This document shows positions 7,363 through 11,864 of a stretch of DNA of 11,864 nt, in pieces; position 1 is the first letter of the stretch; every line of letters starts with the position of its first letter. Source of the DNA: Euperipatoides rowelli (Eukaryota; Onychophora; Udeonychophora; Euonychophora; Peripatopsidae). The notes under the pieces were generated by a model that searched no databases, was not told the origin of the DNA, and saw only the letters and a program-made list of their open reading frames with translations. A program made the position numbers and the translations under genes. The stretch lies in NCBI GenBank assembly GCA_003024985.2, contig PXIH01S0012086.1; one strand, 5' to 3'.

Positions 7363-8400
7363 TTGGGTGTCACTAACAGCCTTTCACTTCTTGAGCTCTG
7401 TGATTTTTATTCCATGCCACTTTCCTTTCTCCTATTACGATCAAAGTTTACAACCGGAGCTTCATCATTCACTTCTTTCTTAATGTACTGTTGGCTCATT
7501 TGGTTTATCCAGTCTTTCCATTTTTCCACATTACCTCAATGTTTAATTATCTCTGTATTCTTAACTCTTCTTAGTTTTCTTCCCATGAGGATTTACAGGG
7601 GAGGCTGTTCCTTTAGAGTAGCATTATAATTAATATTGTCCTCCTCTATCTGGGCCTAGTTTCATTATCATAGCTTAGAATGTTTGATTCATTCGCTCTA
7701 TCATCCCATTTGAGGACAGAAATCCAGGACAAGAGAATGTATGTTTAATATTGTACCTCCCTAAAAACATCTAAAAAGTCTACCGAGTTGAATGGTGGGC
7801 AATTGTCTGTATAAAATTACAGTGGAAGCCCATATGTAGCAAATATGTTCCATCAAATGCTTGAGATCCCTCACTGTTCCAGTGATTTTATTTTCTAATT
7901 TATTTACGATTAGGAATTTTGAAAAATAATCTATCAGCACTATAAAGTCTATGTCTTTGAATTGTTTAAAATTTATTGTAATATGGTCCTAGGGTAATAT
8001 TGGTATCGAGTAAGGAATTAATTTTTCTGGCAACTTCGTGGTTAGGACAAACTGATCTATATCTTAATAGATTTCAGGTCAGTATACTGATTGTGACACA
8101 CTTATGTTAGATGCTTTAACTCCTTGGTGAGAATCATGTATCACTTTTAACATTTCCCCTTTTAGACGATTTGGTATACATCTTGAATTATTTTTCATAA
8201 GAATTTCATCTTGTATTAATAAGCTGCTTTATACTGGCCAATAACATTTAGCTAATTTACTCACATTCTTCACAGATTTTAGCCATCCATTCACACAGCT
8301 TCTGTACTTCCTTCAGTTGAGTGTCTTCTTTGGTACAGTAGACTTTGAGTTTGCTATTGTCAGAATTGTTGTCTTCTTTAAGCCATTAATTTATGTTGTA
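7363..8400 (-). mobile_element. Decayed Ty3/gypsy integrase region
   Basis: Minus-strand pieces follow the end of a gypsy pol. A linker with a CYWPV-like block comes first (about 8250-8230). Next is the zinc-binding lead-in PNRLKGEMLKVIHDSHQGVK, with its H-x3-H spacing (about 8170-8120), and then a QSVY*PE block where the family has SVYWPG (about 8095). The catalytic core starts with FIVLIDYFSKFLIVNKL (about 7955-7905), with Asp in the usual first position. Remains of the DNG and SNGMIERMNQT segments follow (about 7800 and 7710-7690), then LMGRKLRR (about 7590-7567). Stops and frameshifts break every frame. No LTR, RT or gag was found. It is in the same orientation as PRPF3, within the 4.2 kb intron. 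The open frame on the opposite strand at 7363-7629 is a shadow. Confidence 0.85.
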
Positions 8401-8805
8401 TGCATTGTATAAATACTATAATTCCTACTTAATGAATTAGCTATATAGCTTTAAAAAAAGATAAGGAAATATCCAAGAATGACTTTTGAAACTGATCCCA
8501 AAATAAACTTTTTAATTTAGTGAAAAAATGAAATTTTAATATGTAAGTTACTGTGATTTTTCTAACCAATCCGATGACATCCTATTAAGAATCAATACAT
8601 TTTACAGTAGGCCAAATTTAAAAACTTTAATCATTTTGATTGAAACTTAGTAGAAGATCAGAGATTCAGGATAATTACTTAAAATTTAAAAGGGTAGGAA
8701 ATAGATCATTAAAAGCATTGCTTTAACCATAAAGTGATATAAAGTGAATCCTGAACAAAGAACTTGATAAGAATTGTAAAATACCTGCTAAATAGCCACA
8801 CTTAC
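8401..8805. other. Intron stretch next to exon a donor, nothing recognised
   Basis: This is the first 400 bases of the 4.2 kb intron in transcription order. It is AT-rich, with no mobile-element or exon signal beyond the GTAAGT donor at 8805. Confidence 0.6.
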
Positions 8806-8893
8806 CTTTGTTCTGAGCCGTTGAGCTAACTGTTCAAATTTTCCTTTTTCGTGAAATTTGAAATGCCTCTTTGGTCTTTGTGCTAACTTTATA
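8806..8893 (-). CDS. PRPF3: PRPF3 internal exon a (FKFHEKGKF segment)
   Basis: This 88-nt exon has a TTTCTAG acceptor ending at 8894 and a textbook AAG|GTAAGT donor (8806/8805). One base completes a codon split by the preceding intron, then 29 codons follow, including RHFKFHEKGKFEQLAQRLRTK-type sequence. This is the conserved block just before the PRP3 domain in animal PRPF3, where human has a very similar FKFHDKGKFEKIAQRLRTK. It ends in phase 0 and so joins directly to the exon at 4615. The exon that should precede it, encoding the DPRV-like segment, is not visible in the window. The antisense strand has no competing reading. Confidence 0.95.
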
Positions 8894-9784
8894 CTAGAAA
8901 TAATCATAAATACAATAAACATTTTAATATAAATTTAAATTGTGATATTCCACATGATTTCATATCTGCATTTTACCAATATTTATTTTTACATAAAACA
9001 GAAATATTACAGTTTGTTATTGTTATGAACTATAGGCTATTACAGGTTAATATTTCAGTCGAGAATTCTTTCTTTACTACGTTGAAATTTTCAAGACTTT
9101 ACACTGTAATTGAAAAAAGTTTTATAAATATCTAAAAATCATGTGGAATATCACCATTTTCAACTACTGCATATGATTGAAGAAGAATTTCATAAATTTA
9201 AATTCATAAACTGAATATAACTAAATCATTTTTCCTTGACTACATTATCTATTCTGTTGAGAAAATATTAAATACGTAAAACTAAAATTAAATAATTTTT
9301 GATCTAACAGGCTACCTTATAAAGAAACTTAATGTGACACATAAATGTCAGTTCAGAGTGATGTTATAATTCTTTATTAATCACAAAAAACATGTTTTCC
9401 ACCTAGAGATGAAATTTTCCTTATTTTGTTATTCATCATGTCAACTTAGTCAAATCAAATAATCAATTTTCAAAAAACTTGTAATGGTAACCCTAAATTT
9501 CAAATTTCTGCCTTAACCATTTAATCAATTAGCCAGAGTTACTGTAATTTTTGAAATTTATTTAGGCTAAAAACACATTTTCCTGAGTTTTCTTGGGCAC
9601 CAGCTAAATTAAATGCACATTCGAAAATTTCATGAGTTTAGACATGAAAAGAATCTTATAGAATATTGAAAGTTTACTCAAAATAATTTCATTTCAATTG
9701 CACTACATTTCATTTTTAACACTCTATTTGGCATATTTGATGTGATCGTTGAATACGTTATTTTTAAATTTACAGTAATTAAGG

Positions 9785-9857
9785 ATTCGATATATCTAAT
9801 ATTATATTATGATATATAATAATGTGCAATATAATATATTATTGGATGTAATCGACT
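9785..9857. repeat. Imperfect inverted repeat, 26-bp arms, 20-nt loop
   Basis: The left arm is 9785-9810 (starts ATTCGATATATC) and the right arm is 9831-9857 (ends GATGTAATCGACT). They pair with a few mismatches and one bulge, anchored by the TCGA at the outer ends. It could be a small hairpin or the remnant of a foldback element. Confidence 0.6.
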
Positions 9858-10701
9858 ATTATAGGATAGGGTATATTATTAATTAATATATTTTATTATT
9901 GCATATCATACTGATTGTTTTATTGCAAATCACAATTTATTATACCAAACTTTCATAATATTGAAAAGTAATTCACATACTTCACTAATCTTTTAACTAT
10001 AAATGTTTTTATTTTGTTTTTCTATTAAAATCATGTTACCTCTTCAAATTTTCTATAGAAAAATAATTGCTTTACAGTGACTTTAAAAAAAATTATGAAT
10101 GTCATTTCCTTTTTTAAGAATATAAAAACATTAAATTAAACGCACATTAAAAAAAAAAATCTGTTTTTGGACCTATTTTCCTCAAATAAATATTTGGTTA
10201 GGGAGACAACAAGGAAATTCTAATCAATCTGTATCTGAAAGCTCGACTCATTGTTATGAAGAATGAAAACATTTAAGAATAATGTGAAGAATTTATTAAA
10301 AAAAAAAACAATGCAAATTATTAAATATTTTAAATTGTTCAAAAAAGAATAACATTTCTAGTTATTCATAAATAGCTNTTGATTACTCTCCAACCCCACC
10401 TTCCCCTTTCTAAGTTTTGTAAGTGTGCTATTGAGAAAAATTAGTGAAAAAGTCATAACTATAAGTTCTATTTTTTTAAATTGACTGTTTTAAAATATTT
10501 TGTAATTTAATAGATTGCTCACATTATTATGAAGTATTTTTTATTATATTTTAATTAATCCAACAAAATTTCCTTAATCTACGACAAAATACAGTAGCAT
10601 CTCACAAACAATAAAAGTGCGTGTGTAGCGCCATCTATGTTCCATAGAGCGAAACTTAAAATGTTATTTTATATTGGGAAATAGAATTTACCGTTAGTTT
10701 T

Positions 10702-10736
10702 AATAAGGCTATTTCTATTTAATAATAGCCTTTATT
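10702..10736. repeat. Inverted repeat AATAAGGCTATT / AATAGCCTTTATT
   Basis: Two arms of 12-13 bp around a loop of about 10 nt, with a single extra base in one arm. The GGCTAT/ATAGCC core recurs nearby (ATAGGCTA at about 9034, 10756 and 11051). Confidence 0.6.
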
Positions 10737-11380
10737 TGTTCCTTAATGCCAACTATAGGCTATGACCTATTTATTTATTTATACTGTTTCAATGTTGAAA
10801 ACCTACAGTATATAACATAATAGCAAAGTACGATGTTATTAACCTTCCTAATGCTTACAAATAGTGTTTTGGTTTGTAAACATGGTGAATATATTAAATA
10901 TATCAGAAAAGTAATGATAACAGTATTACTGAGTTATATTATTCTGTAATTTATTCCTTTCTGTGACCACATGATAAAAAGTAGTATATTTAGGATGGAG
11001 ACTATTATGATTTATTACAACACGATTAGCGTTAAAGCATATTACAGTAGGCTATAGGAAATAAGCGATATAGCATCGCATTTTGTGATATAAATTACTT
11101 AGCTTGCTTTTCAATTTTTAAAATAGAAAAAATTTGCAAATCTTATGATTTAGCCTATTCAAAAACCTTTAAAGTGGTTTATCAATACCTATTTCAACTT
11201 CATTGATTTATGTGTATTTTTGTAAAAAAAATGCTTGTTATTAATCAATTTGTTATATTCGGTCCATAAATGCATCAAATTTTGACTTTTATGCCAAATA
11301 TGTATCAATATATCAACCCTTCATATGACGAAATTTGGCAGAAAAATCTCACGCTGATTCCAGTAATAGTAATTGACAAA

Positions 11381-11864
11381 TAACTGGTTGTCAGACCCGA
11401 ATATGAGACGTTTCCTTTACAGACTGTCATAACACAGCCAGTGCATTATGACACTTTTCTTGTTTTATTGACAGGGGGGGTTGTATTCAGGTATGTACAC
11501 AACACATATCTGAATAGGAGGGGAAAAGATAGGATCCTGAGAGGGAATTTCCCTCGTAGTAAGTCAGAGAGTTTAAATATTTTTAGTACAGCAGCCATTC
11601 CGTCAACAAAACTCCTACCCCCGGCCCAGCCCAGNCTTGTGCACCAGAATGAGTGTAGCAGGTACTGAAGGTATGGGTCACAGCGCTAACCCAGGGGGAC
11701 CATAATTTCGATGCCTATAATTCCGATAGAAGCTCAGCATAGGAGTCTCTCTGTACTTTAAACCCCATATCCCGAAAAAAAATGACTAGTCCACGTCCAG
11801 CTGCCTAAAGCAGCCATTGTACTTTATAAATAAGTTTATAGTGGTTGTCTGCCTAAAGCTGTAC
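11381..11864. other. Unclassified GC-richer segment with several hairpins
   Basis: Base composition rises compared with the preceding 2.5 kb, and simple A/T runs become rarer. There are three short foldbacks: TGTCATAA (11425-11432) with TTATGACA (11446-11453); a 13-bp pair at 11484-11496 and 11504-11516 with one mismatch; and GCTGC-CTAAA-GCAGC near 11800. CTGCCTAAAGC is repeated at 11801 and 11849, and ATAATTYCGAT occurs twice near 11701-11726. A plus-strand open frame at 11441-11668 is not recognisable and contains an N-derived unknown residue. The segment runs off the right edge; an uncatalogued interspersed repeat seems likeliest. Confidence 0.45.

Larger units (their letters stand above)
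627..8893 (-). other. PRPF3: PRPF3 gene, internal portion (five exons, four complete introns)
   Basis: Five minus-strand exons join without a stop and follow animal PRPF3 in order: FKFHEKGKFEQLAQRLRTK, then AQLEKLQ...KKTGI...LALIAPKKE, then IEWWD, then LIEHPTQ, then [12 protein letters not shown]...GLEPPPEPK. Known role of the family: PRPF3 is a nuclear protein of the U4/U6 and U4/U6.U5 tri-snRNP that binds the U4/U6 duplex and PRPF4. The joined exons give 158 complete codons plus a split codon at each end, compared from memory with about 683 residues in human. Introns seen are 4190, 77, 319 and 3205 nt (phases 0, 0, 2, 1). The first exon here is entered in phase 2 and the last leaves in phase 1, so the gene continues off both sides. 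I searched 8894-11864 and 1-626 by eye for flanking exons and found none. The identity is secure; the exact ends are inferred from splice consensus and phase. Confidence 0.95.
8894..11380. other. Long AT-rich stretch, presumed upstream PRPF3 intron
   Basis: No exon of the N-terminal half of PRPF3 (PWI domain or the DPRV segment) and no mobile-element coding piece was recognised on either strand. The sequence is very AT-rich with short inverted repeats at about 9785-9857 and 10702-10735, and one N at about 10378. It is most simply the intron before exon a, since that exon is entered in phase 2. Confidence 0.6.

Noticed and set aside
7363-7629. Plus-strand open frame of 88 codons
   Set aside because: It lies antisense to the gypsy piece carrying LMGRKLRR and has no features of its own.
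10386-10425. GC-richer patch with an AG on the minus strand, considered as a missing PRPF3 exon
   Set aside because: The translation does not resemble PRPF3 and there is no matching donor.
11441-11668. Plus-strand open frame of 75 codons
   Set aside because: It crosses a hairpin and an ambiguous base, starts within an inverted repeat and resembles no protein I recognise.

Overview
This is eukaryotic nuclear DNA, AT-rich (roughly 70% A+T by eye), with introns, microsatellites, several decayed retroelements and two ambiguous bases (N at about 10378 and 11635). It looks like an invertebrate metazoan. An arthropod, possibly a crustacean, is a guess from general character only; nothing here fixes the species.

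The one real host gene is on the minus strand: an internal part of the spliceosomal protein PRPF3 (PRP3, U4/U6 snRNP). Five exons are supported, in transcription order 8893-8806, 4615-4514, 4436-4378, 4058-3976 and 770-627. They have GT donors, AG acceptors and compatible phases throughout, and join into 158 complete codons without a stop. The region matches the middle of animal PRPF3. The N-terminal PWI half should lie beyond the right edge, and the rest of the PRP3 domain plus the C-terminal domain beyond the left edge.

The introns hold nearly everything else. The 3.2 kb intron (771-3975) contains a 45-bp minisatellite with a perfect 13-bp hairpin, then a decayed, internally deleted Ty1/copia element (about 1022-2636, same strand as PRPF3). 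The 4.2 kb intron (4616-8805) holds, left to right: a palindromic TATACTGTATA microsatellite beside a PRPF3 splice acceptor; a GC-richer island with an RFX X-box-like palindrome; a 65-bp tandem repeat and a 22-bp GGAA repeat; a 5'-truncated non-LTR reverse transcriptase fragment on the plus strand (about 6054-7150); and a decayed Ty3/gypsy integrase region on the minus strand (about 7363-8400).

From 8894 to about 11380 I find no exon, only AT-rich sequence with a few inverted repeats. From about 11380 to the right edge there is an unclassified GC-richer segment with several short hairpins. I see no tRNA, rRNA, CRISPR array or intact mobile-element gene. I do not see a new biological system; the best leads are repeat structure and its placement relative to splice sites.
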